Below are positions 28,934-36,535 of a stretch of DNA of 64,000 nucleotides, piece after piece. Within the stretch, counting starts at the first letter, position 1. Each line of letters begins with the position of its first letter. The position numbers and the translations under genes were made by a program. This stretch comes from Byssovorax sp. (lineage in GTDB: Bacteria; Myxococcota_A; Polyangia; Polyangiales; Polyangiaceae). Under the pieces are notes generated by a model, which saw only the letters and a list, made by a program, of their open reading frames with translations, was not told the origin of the DNA and did no database searches. The DNA lies in contig JANYGI010000229.1 in NCBI GenBank assembly GCA_025362495.1, positions 62,001 to 126,000 of the forward strand, in the 5' to 3' direction.

Positions 28934-30769
28934 ATGCTCAAGAAAATTGTCGTCGCTTCGGCGCTTCCGATCCTCATCGCCGGTTGCTTCGGCGCCGGCG
29001 CCGAGACCACCAGTGAAGATGTCCTCAATTCGGAGCTGCCGCTCGCGTCGGGGGTTTATAACTTCGGCACGCTGGCGAACCCCGGAGCGTGCCTGGACAT
29101 CGCCGGCGATGCCACGGGCGATGGCGTCAACGTTCAGGAGTGGTGGTGCACGGGCAGCGAATCTCAATCGTTTCGCCTCGACGATCTGGGCGGCGGCTGG
29201 TTTCACATCGTCAACACGCACAGCAATCGGTGCCTCGACGTCGCGTGGAACGGCACGGCCGACGGGACGAACATCGCTCAGGTGACGTGCAGCAGCTCGG
29301 GGGCGCAGGCCTTCCGCTTCGAGGACGTCGGCAATGGCGCGGTCAGGATGATCGGCCAGACCAGCAACAAGTGCGTCGATGTCGCCGGCGCCGGCACCGC
29401 CAACGGCACCAACGTCCAGCTCTGGTCGTGCAATGGCTCGAAGGCCCAGTCGTGGCACCCCGCGCTGATCGGCGGCGGCGGTGGGGGCAACGGCAGTGGG
29501 GGTGGCGGCGGGCCGTCGCTCGCGGGGGGGACTTACAACTTCGGAACGCTCGCGAACGCCGGAGCGTGCCTGGACATCTCCGGGGCCGGCACGGGCGACG
29601 GCGTCAACGTTCAGGAGTGGTGGTGCACGGGCAGCCCCTCTCAATCGTTTCGCGTCGACGATCTGGGCGGCGGCTGGTCGCACATCGTCAACACGAACAG
29701 CAACAAGTGCCTCGACGTCGCATGGAACGGCACGGCCGACGGGACGAACATTGCTCAGGTGACGTGCAGCTCGTCGGGCGCACAGGCCTTTCGCTTCGAG
29801 GACGTCGGCGGCGGCGTGGTCAAGATCGTCGGCCAGAGCAGCAACAAGTGTGTCGATGTCGCCGGCTCCGGCACCGCCAACGGCACGAACGTCCAGCTCT
29901 GGTCGTGCAACGGCACGAAAGCCCAGTCGTGGAAGCCGGCGATGATCGCGGGCGGCGGCGGTGGCGTCGGTGGCACGGGCAGCGGCGGTGGCACCGGCAG
30001 CGGCGGTGGCACTGGCGGCGGCTGGAAGCTCGTCTGGTCGGATGAGTTCAATGGCCCCAATGGCTCGGGCGTCGACGGCTCGAAATGGGCGGCCGAGGTC
30101 GGCGGCTCCGGCTGGGGCAATCAAGAGCTCGAGTACTACACGAACAGCACGCAGAACGCGCAGCAACAGAACGGCTCGCTGGTGATCACCGCGACTCCGG
30201 CCGGCGCCAATCAATACGGCTGCTGGTATGGCACCTGCCAGTACACGTCCGCGCGCCTCGTCACGCAGGGCAAGTTCGAGTTCAAGTACGGTCGCGCCGA
30301 GTCGCGCGTGAAGATCCCGCGCGGCCAGGGGCTCTGGCCGGCGTTCTGGATGCTCGGCAACGACATCGGCTCTGCCGGGTGGCCGACGTGCGGTGAGGTC
30401 GACATCATGGAGAACATCGGCAAGGAGCCGTCCACCAACCACGGTAGCATGCACGGGCCGGGCTACTCGGGCGGTAACCCGCTGACGGGGATCTACAACA
30501 ACCCGAGCGGCGCGCTCGGCGATGCTTACCACACGTACGCCGTCGAGTGGGAGCCGGCCGCGGTCCGCTTCTACGTCGACGGCAACCTCTACGAAACGCG
30601 GACCCCGCAGAGCGTGCCGGGCGGAGCGAAGTGGGTCTACGACCACCCGTTCTTCATGCTCCTCAACCTGGCTGTGGGCGGCAACTGGCCTGGTTCGCCG
30701 GATGGTTCGACGGGCATGCCCGCGCAGATGCTCGTGGACTACGTCCGCGTCTACACGGCTGGCACCTGA
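28934..30769 (+). CDS. Secreted GH16 beta-glucanase with two ricin-B lectin modules
   Basis: 611 residues. Start ATG 28934 has CAGGAGA upstream. Lipoprotein signal with lipobox LIAGC (Cys18). Two ricin-type beta-trefoil (CBM13) modules follow, about 38-180 and 197-340, each with repeated QxW/QSF elements and ending KAQSW; Gly-rich linkers separate them. The GH16 domain runs from about 368 to 611 (WKLVWSDEFNG start). Its catalytic motif E-V-D-I-M-E is intact: E488 nucleophile, D490, E493 acid/base. GH16 members with this opening are mostly endo-1,3-beta-glucanases acting on laminarin or fungal wall glucan. Probably surface-anchored and used on fungal or algal prey. Confidence 0.92.
   Translation: MLKKIVVASALPILIAGCFGAGAETTSEDVLNSELPLASGVYNFGTLANPGACLDIAGDATGDGVNVQEWWCTGSESQSFRLDDLGGGWFHIVNTHSNRCLDVAWNGTADGTNIAQVTCSSSGAQAFRFEDVGNGAVRMIGQTSNKCVDVAGAGTANGTNVQLWSCNGSKAQSWHPALIGGGGGGNGSGGGGGPSLAGGTYNFGTLANAGACLDISGAGTGDGVNVQEWWCTGSPSQSFRVDDLGGGWSHIVNTNSNKCLDVAWNGTADGTNIAQVTCSSSGAQAFRFEDVGGGVVKIVGQSSNKCVDVAGSGTANGTNVQLWSCNGTKAQSWKPAMIAGGGGGVGGTGSGGGTGSGGGTGGGWKLVWSDEFNGPNGSGVDGSKWAAEVGGSGWGNQELEYYTNSTQNAQQQNGSLVITATPAGANQYGCWYGTCQYTSARLVTQGKFEFKYGRAESRVKIPRGQGLWPAFWMLGNDIGSAGWPTCGEVDIMENIGKEPSTNHGSMHGPGYSGGNPLTGIYNNPSGALGDAYHTYAVEWEPAAVRFYVDGNLYETRTPQSVPGGAKWVYDHPFFMLLNLAVGGNWPGSPDGSTGMPAQMLVDYVRVYTAGT
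29058..29941 (+). repeat. Intragenic duplication of the lectin module
   Basis: Two direct copies about 407 bp long, offset by 477 bp (29058-29464 and 29535-29941), with long identical runs, for example around 29123/29600 and 29441/29918. Each encodes one ricin-B module. The similarity at silent sites indicates a recent duplication or ongoing gene conversion. Confidence 0.85.
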
Positions 30770-30824
30770 GTCGGCTTCGTGCGCGCCGGCGTCTCGACCG
30801 GCGCGCCGCCCAGGCAGCTCACCT

Positions 30825-31820
30825 CTACTCCTCGACGAGCACCGGCAAAGCCCTCTCGGTCCGCGCCGGCCGCGGCGCGAGCTCCGGGTAGAACTGCCGC
30901 GCCCAGCGGCGGAAGGCGCCAATCGGCCCCTCGCTCTCGCAGAGCAGCGGTCGCTCCAGGAAGGTCTTGTGCTCCCAGATGGGGATGTCCTGCTCGAGCT
31001 GGTGGGCCACCTCGTCGATGAAGGTGGCGCCGACCATCGCCGTCGCGCCCTCGTCCGGGAGCTTTCGCACGGTGAAGGAGAACATCGCCTCGACGTGATC
31101 GTCGTCGAGGGGCGTGACGGTGCTGACGAGCAGCGTCTCGATCACGCCGGTGAACCGCACGTATCCGACGCCGAAGCCAAGCGAGTGGATGTCGAGCGTG
31201 CCCTCGATCACGCCGCCAAAGGGCGTATCCATCACCGTCGACGCATGGCTCGTGTACGTCGGCCCTTCGAACCGCGGCTCGGGCGCCGGCAGGTTTCGCA
31301 GCCCGTGCACGTAGCGAAAGTGCGCGCCGTCGTGCCCGTTTTCCCCCATCTCGTGGATGTTGGTGCGGATCTTCCAGCGACGCCGCGTGAACGGCGTCCA
31401 CGCCTCGTTCTGGTACTCGGCGATGGCGGGGATGTCCCACGACGGAGGTGCCTTGGTCGGGTGATACCAGATCATCACGAAGCCATTGCGCTCGCACACC
31501 AGCCACGAGGCGACGCGGGCGCCGGGCGGGATCTTCGCGGCATAAGGCACCTTCGTGCAGGACCCCTCGCCCGAGAAGCTCCACCCGTGGAAAGGGCAGC
31601 GGATCGTCGCGCCCTCGACCACGCCGCCGTGGCCGAGGTGCGCGCCGAGGTGGGGGCAGTACGCGTCGAGCACCCGCGCGACGCCGTCGTCGCCGCGGAA
31701 GGCGACGAGATCCTGTCCGAGGTACGAGAGCGGTAGTACGCCGCCCACGGCGAGCTGCTCGGAGAGCGCGACCGCGTACCAGCCAACGGGGTTCGGTGAC
31801 AGAGGAAAGCGCTTCTTCAT
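30825..31820 (-). CDS. Rieske non-haem iron oxygenase
   Basis: 331 residues. The Rieske [2Fe-2S] centre is C55-P-H57 and C75-P-F-H78; the mononuclear iron site is N161-x-x-D164-x-x-H167-x4-H172 in ENGHDGAHFRYVHG. The overall length and the N-terminal KRFPLSPNPVGWYAVALSEQL opening match the KshA/cholesterol 7-desaturase (Neverland/DAF-36) branch rather than ring-hydroxylating dioxygenase alpha subunits, so a sterol or steroid substrate is plausible. No reductase gene is adjacent; electrons must come from elsewhere. The start ATG 31820 follows TACGCT by 6 nt. Confidence 0.88.
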   Translation of the reverse strand: MKKRFPLSPNPVGWYAVALSEQLAVGGVLPLSYLGQDLVAFRGDDGVARVLDAYCPHLGAHLGHGGVVEGATIRCPFHGWSFSGEGSCTKVPYAAKIPPGARVASWLVCERNGFVMIWYHPTKAPPSWDIPAIAEYQNEAWTPFTRRRWKIRTNIHEMGENGHDGAHFRYVHGLRNLPAPEPRFEGPTYTSHASTVMDTPFGGVIEGTLDIHSLGFGVGYVRFTGVIETLLVSTVTPLDDDHVEAMFSFTVRKLPDEGATAMVGATFIDEVAHQLEQDIPIWEHKTFLERPLLCESEGPIGAFRRWARQFYPELAPRPARTERALPVLVEE

Positions 31821-31826
31821 GCTCCG

Positions 31827-31832
31827 AGCGTA
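31827..31832 (-). promoter_or_regulatory. TANNNT -10 element for the Rieske gene
   Basis: TACGCT on the minus strand, 6 nt before ATG 31820. The intervening CGGAGC could also serve as a weak ribosome site, so this case is less clean than the others. Confidence 0.4.
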
Positions 31833-31894
31833 CGCTGACCCGCGTCAGCTCGGAAACATGATTGTCACTCTTCGCTGGAAATTGACACTTACGT

Positions 31895-32506
31895 TCAGGG
31901 CACCACGACGGTGTCATTCGACTGCAAAGGCAGGTTCTGCCGCAGCTCGCCTTTCTCCACGACCTGCTCGTAGGCGAAGGGGATCCGCCGCTCGCCCTGG
32001 GCGTCGCGTCGCACGATGACCACCTTCTCGGGCGCGGCGAACCGGGTGAAGCCGCCGGCCAGCGCGATGGCCTGAAGCACGGTGACTTGCCCCTTCGGCG
32101 TGAACTCGCCCGGTCGCGTGACCTCGCCCATGACGTAAACGCGGTAGCTGTGGAGCTCGGCGACCTCGACCGCGACGACGGGTGTCTCGGTGTAGAACTT
32201 CGCGGCCCGCGTCACGACATCGTGAGAGATGGAGTCGACCGTTCGCCCTTCGACCAGAACGTCGCCGATGAGCGGCAGTGTGACGTAGCCGTCGGGCCGG
32301 ACCGTGACTCGCTGGCTGAGCGCGTCGTTCTTCCATGCGCGCACCTGGAGCACGTCGCCGGGGCCGACGGCGTAGGTCGCCGTGGTGCGGCGCTCGGCCT
32401 CGAAATCGAAGCCTGGACGCGCGGCGCCGCACGCGGAGAGCAGCGCCGCGAAGAGCAGCGTCGCGAGGAGCAGAGGTGAGGGGAGCCGGGTCGTGGTCGT
32501 GGTCAC
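31895..32506 (-). CDS. Polysaccharide export lipoprotein (Wza/OPX family)
   Basis: 203 residues from GTG 32506, chosen for the GAAGG site just before it (ATG 32533 would add nine residues ahead of the signal peptide). Lipobox LLSAC. The Poly_export domain begins TYAVGPGDVLQVRAWKN and contains VTVRPDGYVTLPLIGDVLVEGRT; an SLBB domain follows (YRVYVMGEVTRPGEFTP). Such proteins form the outer-membrane or periplasmic ring through which exopolysaccharide leaves. It lacks the C-terminal amphipathic helix of Wza, as do many myxobacterial OPX proteins. Divergent from the polymerase gene, with 92 bp between starts for a shared promoter region. Confidence 0.9.
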   Translation of the reverse strand: MTTTTTRLPSPLLLATLLFAALLSACGAARPGFDFEAERRTTATYAVGPGDVLQVRAWKNDALSQRVTVRPDGYVTLPLIGDVLVEGRTVDSISHDVVTRAAKFYTETPVVAVEVAELHSYRVYVMGEVTRPGEFTPKGQVTVLQAIALAGGFTRFAAPEKVVIVRRDAQGERRIPFAYEQVVEKGELRQNLPLQSNDTVVVP

Positions 32507-32598
32507 GCAGCCTTCGATGCCCGAGGCCGCCACCCGATCGCCGCTCTGGACATCGGAGCCACGAGAGGGCGTGTTTTCGCCTGGATCCGTCGACCCCG

Positions 32599-34065
32599 AT
32601 GGCTGCGTGGATCGTCTGTCTGCTCGCGGCGCTCGTCATCGTCAAGCCGCAGGAGTTCGTGGCGGCGCTCGCCGGGCTGCCGCTCGTCTACCTGGCGTTC
32701 GGCGCGGTGATCGTCGCCGTCGTCGTCGCCGTGATCCGCGGCAAGCTCCGCCCGACGCTGGCCCCGCAGACGCCGTTCGTGCTGGCCTTCTTCGGGTGGG
32801 GCCTGCTCGTCACCGCGGTGAAGCACCCCGACGCGCTCGGCGATCAGGCCCTCGCGCTGGCGATCCTCCTCGGGCTCTATTTCGCGGTGGCGATCGGCTG
32901 CGGGACGCGCCGGGGACTCTGGATCTTCGCGACGACCTACGTGGCCTGCGCCGCGCTCGCGACGACGGTGGCCATCGAGCAGGGCTACGGGCCGTGGGGC
33001 TGCTTCCTCGGCGCCGACGAGGACTGGGAGGGCAAGGGCGAGCTCGCGTACGACGGTCGCGCCTGCGAGACCAACCTCGATTGCCGCGTCGACGCGCCGG
33101 TTCCCTGGGGCAATTACCGCTGCGAGCACGTCGGGCCGCTCGGCACGTCGAGCATCGGTGGGCGGGTGCGTTACCGCGGCTCGCTCGCCGATCCCAACGA
33201 GCTGTCCTTGATGATCTCGCTCGCGCTCCCGCTCTGCTTCGCGCTCGGCGCGACGCCGCAACGGCGGACCACGCCGCGGGATCCGGGCGCTGCGCCGAGG
33301 CGGATCGTGCGCTTGCCGCCGCTGCTCGGCGACCGCTTGATCCGCCGCGTCGTGGCCGCCGCGCGGACGCTGCCGGCCCTCGCGCTGTCGACGGCCGTCG
33401 GCTTCGCGGTCGTGCTTTCGCAGTCGCGCTCGGGGATGATCGCCTTCGTCTTGGTGCTCGGGATCGCCTTCATTCGCCGCGCAGGCGCCCTCGGCGTCGT
33501 CGTCGCGGCGCTGCTCGCCCCGCCGCTGCTGCTCCTCGGCGGACGGAGCGGCGAGGAGGCCGAGCAGTCGTCGGACGAGCGCGCCGAGCTGCTGCGCGAG
33601 GCGTTCGAGTTCATCCGCGGTACGCGCGGCTTTGGCCTCGGCCTCGGTCAGTTCACCGACGAGTCGTCGATCGGGCTCACCGCGCACAACGCCTATGTGC
33701 TCGCGGCGGCGGAGGCCGGGATCGTCGGTCTCGTGCTCTTCGGGCTGGCGCTCTATCTCTCGCTCAAGGTGCCTGTCGTGGTCTGGCGCGGCCGAGCGCG
33801 GCTCTCGTGGGGCCTCGCGCGCCTCGCCTCGGCGCTCGCCGTGGCGATCGGCAGCGTGATGGTCGGCATCTTCTTCCTGTCGTGGACCTACAAGGACATT
33901 CTCTATCTGCTGCTCGGCGCCTCGGCCGCGCTGCACGCCGCGGCCCGCGCCGAGGACCCGACTCTCTCCGTCCGCCTCTCGCTCAGGGAGGCGATCGGCG
34001 TCGCCGTGGGCTTGCTACTGCTGCTCTTCGCGGTGTGGCTGGGGATGCGCCTCCACAAGCCATGA
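32599..34065 (+). CDS. O-antigen ligase/polymerase (Wzy-like) membrane protein
   Basis: 488 residues with about ten hydrophobic segments. The Wzy_C-type features are a large loop (about 130-205) with Cys pairs, the segment RGSLADPNELSLMI, the motif SQSRSGMIAF near 277-286 and a second loop with GFGLGLGQF and THNAYV/AHNAYV near 352-370, all typical of O-antigen polymerase and ligase. It should join repeat units on the periplasmic side of the inner membrane. Start ATG 32599 has only a weak GGAT upstream. With the divergent OPX gene and the Wzc-like gene at 36.5 kb it makes a Wzx/Wzy-type exopolysaccharide locus; no flippase or glycosyltransferase is inside the window. Confidence 0.82.
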   Translation: MAAWIVCLLAALVIVKPQEFVAALAGLPLVYLAFGAVIVAVVVAVIRGKLRPTLAPQTPFVLAFFGWGLLVTAVKHPDALGDQALALAILLGLYFAVAIGCGTRRGLWIFATTYVACAALATTVAIEQGYGPWGCFLGADEDWEGKGELAYDGRACETNLDCRVDAPVPWGNYRCEHVGPLGTSSIGGRVRYRGSLADPNELSLMISLALPLCFALGATPQRRTTPRDPGAAPRRIVRLPPLLGDRLIRRVVAAARTLPALALSTAVGFAVVLSQSRSGMIAFVLVLGIAFIRRAGALGVVVAALLAPPLLLLGGRSGEEAEQSSDERAELLREAFEFIRGTRGFGLGLGQFTDESSIGLTAHNAYVLAAAEAGIVGLVLFGLALYLSLKVPVVVWRGRARLSWGLARLASALAVAIGSVMVGIFFLSWTYKDILYLLLGASAALHAAARAEDPTLSVRLSLREAIGVAVGLLLLLFAVWLGMRLHKP

Positions 34066-34066
34066 G

Positions 34067-34132
34067 CTACACGAATCCATCGCGATCGAGCTGCGCGAGC
34101 TCGGCGTCGAGCGGCGGGAAATCATTGCTCAT
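34067..34132 (-). pseudogene. Short ORF resembling a PhyH-dioxygenase N terminus
   Basis: A 21-codon frame, ATG 34132 to TAG, reading DAELAQLDRDGFV at its end. LDRDGFV is the typical N-terminal motif of phytanoyl-CoA dioxygenase-family proteins, but nothing follows because the frame stops 1 bp from the end of the polymerase gene. It may be a remnant or a chance frame. Confidence 0.25.
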
Positions 34133-34200
34133 CGGGGCAGCATCGGGCCTCGCCCCGCGAGAGACAAGGCGCGTTCGAGGGCGAGAGCGACGCTCCGGGC

Positions 34201-35058
34201 TCAGGCGGCGCTGCGCCCGCCGAGCAGCTGTCGCTCCTGCCAGATCTTGAAGGCGATCCCGCGGAAGAGCGGGCCGCAGAAGAGCACGCCGGTGATCGCG
34301 GTGAGGATCGGCGGCAAGAGCAGCAGGACGGCGCCGGGGAGCGCGGAGATACCGACGGTCGACCAGTAGGCCTTGCGGGCGCGGCGCTCGGCCTCGAACA
34401 CCAGCTCTTCGTCGCGCAGGCTGGCGAGGCGGCCCGCGAAATCCCTTCCGAACCAGGCGAGCGCGAGGTGCGCGTGCCCGACGACGACGGCGCAGAGGCA
34501 GATCCAGCCGTCGAACGCGCCGATGGCCGAGGCGGTGCCGGTCATCACGGTCGCGACCGCGAAGAGCAGGCCGTGGATCGAGAGCGGCAGCAGCAGCGCG
34601 AGCGCCATCAGCGGGAGCGACGCGCTCGCGCGCTCCTGCGACATGGCGAGGTCGCGCAGGGCGGCGCCCGGGGGCGACGCCGCGAGGCCCGCGAGATCGG
34701 CCCAGGGATCGTCGGTGGGCGCGGGCGCGACGGCGGCGCGGCGCGCGCGGGCAGCGGCGCGTCGCCGCGCGACGACGTGGGCAACGCCCATCGCGATCCA
34801 GGTCGACGCGAGGATCGCGCCGAGGAGGCCCGACGGGCGGAGGCCGATCGCCGCGAAGGCGACGACGCCGGTGACGACCAGGGTGGCAGTCCCGACGAGG
34901 CCCGCGGTGGCCGCCGCGATGCGCGCAGACCGTATCTCGTGCACCTCGGCCGCCGCGGAGAGCGACGCCGCAGCCTCGTTCCACCGGACGACCTGCTCGT
35001 CGTAGCGGAGCCTCGCGACCGCGGCGTCATCCCGATAAGCACGTTGAACGGTGGTCAT
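34201..35058 (-). CDS. Multi-pass membrane protein of unknown function
   Basis: 285 residues from ATG 35058, preceded by GGGGAGC. An amphipathic N-terminal helix is followed by paired hydrophobic segments near 45-90 and 150-205, and a further pair near 245-270. The C-terminal half (WFGRDFAGRLASLRDEELVFEAERRARKAYWS) is a charged cytoplasmic loop. No enzyme motif was found. It lies between the polymerase and co-polymerase genes of the exopolysaccharide locus but on the opposite strand, so a link to polysaccharide production is only by position. Confidence 0.6.
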   Translation of the reverse strand: MTTVQRAYRDDAAVARLRYDEQVVRWNEAAASLSAAAEVHEIRSARIAAATAGLVGTATLVVTGVVAFAAIGLRPSGLLGAILASTWIAMGVAHVVARRRAAARARRAAVAPAPTDDPWADLAGLAASPPGAALRDLAMSQERASASLPLMALALLLPLSIHGLLFAVATVMTGTASAIGAFDGWICLCAVVVGHAHLALAWFGRDFAGRLASLRDEELVFEAERRARKAYWSTVGISALPGAVLLLLPPILTAITGVLFCGPLFRGIAFKIWQERQLLGGRSAA

Positions 35059-35167
35059 GCGCTCCCCATGAGCAAGCGCGATGCCGCGCGGGATCCCCGG
35101 CGTTTTCGAGCAATTCCCCGCGGCGACGCTGCCCACCGTCTGGACAGCGCCGCCCGCGCCGACGCGA

Positions 35168-36217
35168 TCACGTGAGCTGAAGCGCCGCGGCGACGGCCTG
35201 CACCGCCGGCGCCTCGCGCGCCGACGCGTCGAGCTTCGCGTAGGCCTGCTGCGGCGTCGTGGTCGTGCAGCGGAATCGAGGCGTGAGCGTGTGGCCCGTC
35301 GGGGCGCTCCGGTCGCTCGCCTGATAGGGTATCTCGACGACGTGAGTCGCCAGCACCTGCAGCACCGAGTACATCAGCCCCACGGGCGCGCCGACCTTGC
35401 CTCGCCCCTGAAAGCTCGCCTCGAGCAGCCGGAGGACGTGCGAGTAGCACGCGTCGAAGAAATCGAGCAGCGCGCCGCAGGCCGTGGACCAGGTGAGCCC
35501 GGCGGTGTTGCTCACCATCGGCCGCAGATCGCCGACCGCGAGGGTGTCGACGATCGCCTGGAGCTGGTAATAATGCGCGAGCTCGCGGGGATCGTCGCCA
35601 TGAGGATCGCTGGCCGAGGCGCCCTCGCCCTGGAGGACGATGAGCGCGAGCGCCCGCTGCGCCGACTCGAGATCGGTGACGGCGAAGCGATCGTCCGCGA
35701 ACGTGCCAGTCACCTGCTGCCCGGCGCCGTCCGGGAACGCGGCGCCGCCGTCGGGCCCGTACACCGCCGTCAGGCCGTGCATCAACGCATGATAGAGCTC
35801 GCCGATCGTCTCGTAGGCGTCTTGCGGCGGGAGATCGGGTGCGTCGTAGACATCGTGCCAGGTGGGCAGCTCGATGGCCATGAAGGCCTTGATCTGCGCG
35901 TTCGTCGCCGGGCCGAGCGCGATCACTCCATCATGGCTGTTGTAGGGCACGCGCCGCGGGTACGACGGCGCCGCCGCGCCGGTGAGCCTCGGCGCCTGGC
36001 CGAGCGCGCTCGACACATTGCAGGCTTGCTCCAGGTGCATCATCTCCTGGTTGACGATCCCCATCAGCGCGTCGGCCGCGCGCTGCGCCGCGGGCGAGCT
36101 CGCCGGTCGGATCGAGTAGTACGCCGCGAGGTACGCCGGGATCGTGAACAGCTCGAGCTCGACCGCATGCTGGATGTGCGTGCGTAAATGAGCCTCGGTC
36201 CAGGACGGGTCGGCCAT
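35168..36217 (-). CDS. VioB-type ferritin-like protein
   Basis: 349 residues from ATG 36217, with AAGGAGA upstream. The N-terminal half is a ferritin-like helical domain: E20/E22 in AVELELFTIPAYL, E58-x-x-H61 in NQEMMHLEQ, a further HDV..D segment, and ELAHYYQLQ near 225. This is the ferritin-like fold found in VioB-type iminophenyl-pyruvate dimer synthases and many uncharacterised proteins. The C-terminal part is helical. The substrate is unknown; the full violacein set is absent, so it does not make violacein. It is divergent from the Wzc-like gene across a 318-bp gap. The role in or beside the exopolysaccharide locus is unclear. Confidence 0.7.
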   Translation of the reverse strand: MADPSWTEAHLRTHIQHAVELELFTIPAYLAAYYSIRPASSPAAQRAADALMGIVNQEMMHLEQACNVSSALGQAPRLTGAAAPSYPRRVPYNSHDGVIALGPATNAQIKAFMAIELPTWHDVYDAPDLPPQDAYETIGELYHALMHGLTAVYGPDGGAAFPDGAGQQVTGTFADDRFAVTDLESAQRALALIVLQGEGASASDPHGDDPRELAHYYQLQAIVDTLAVGDLRPMVSNTAGLTWSTACGALLDFFDACYSHVLRLLEASFQGRGKVGAPVGLMYSVLQVLATHVVEIPYQASDRSAPTGHTLTPRFRCTTTTPQQAYAKLDASAREAPAVQAVAAALQLT

Positions 36218-36535
36218 CGGGGGTCTCCTTCTTCCACCGTTCGCGGAGGGGCGATTATGCCCTGATGCCAGCGCTTCCGGCGACGTTTTTGCCGGGCTGT
36301 CCGGCGCCGTCCAGGTGGGGATCGCGAGAGCGTGGCGACCGTTCACGCCTCCAGCTTCGCCGGGGAGAAGGGGAGTGCCACGGACAGACTGCCACTCTCG
36401 ATCTCCGGAGTCTCGGTGGTTTCCCTGGGCGCGGAGGGTACGCCTCGGGTGAGCACGCCCATTGCCCCTTCACCCCGCGCCCCGGGCGCGCTGCGCGGCC
36501 GCGGCGGAATTGCGAGCGTCCGCGATGAGGAGCCG
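36218..36535. promoter_or_regulatory. Divergent intergenic region with dyad
   Basis: 318 bp between the starts of the ferritin-like and Wzc-like genes, with no supportable gene. It contains an imperfect dyad, GAGTGCCA (36373-36380) and TGCCACTC (36390-36397), 8-bp arms with one mismatch and a 9-nt centre, a candidate operator for the co-polymerase gene. No clear promoter hexamers were found. Confidence 0.4.

Noticed and set aside
28211..30922. Very long minus-strand open frame (903 codons) opposite the GH16 gene
   Set aside because: Antisense of a well-supported gene; it is a by-product of GC-rich codon positions and has no recognisable domain or ribosome site.
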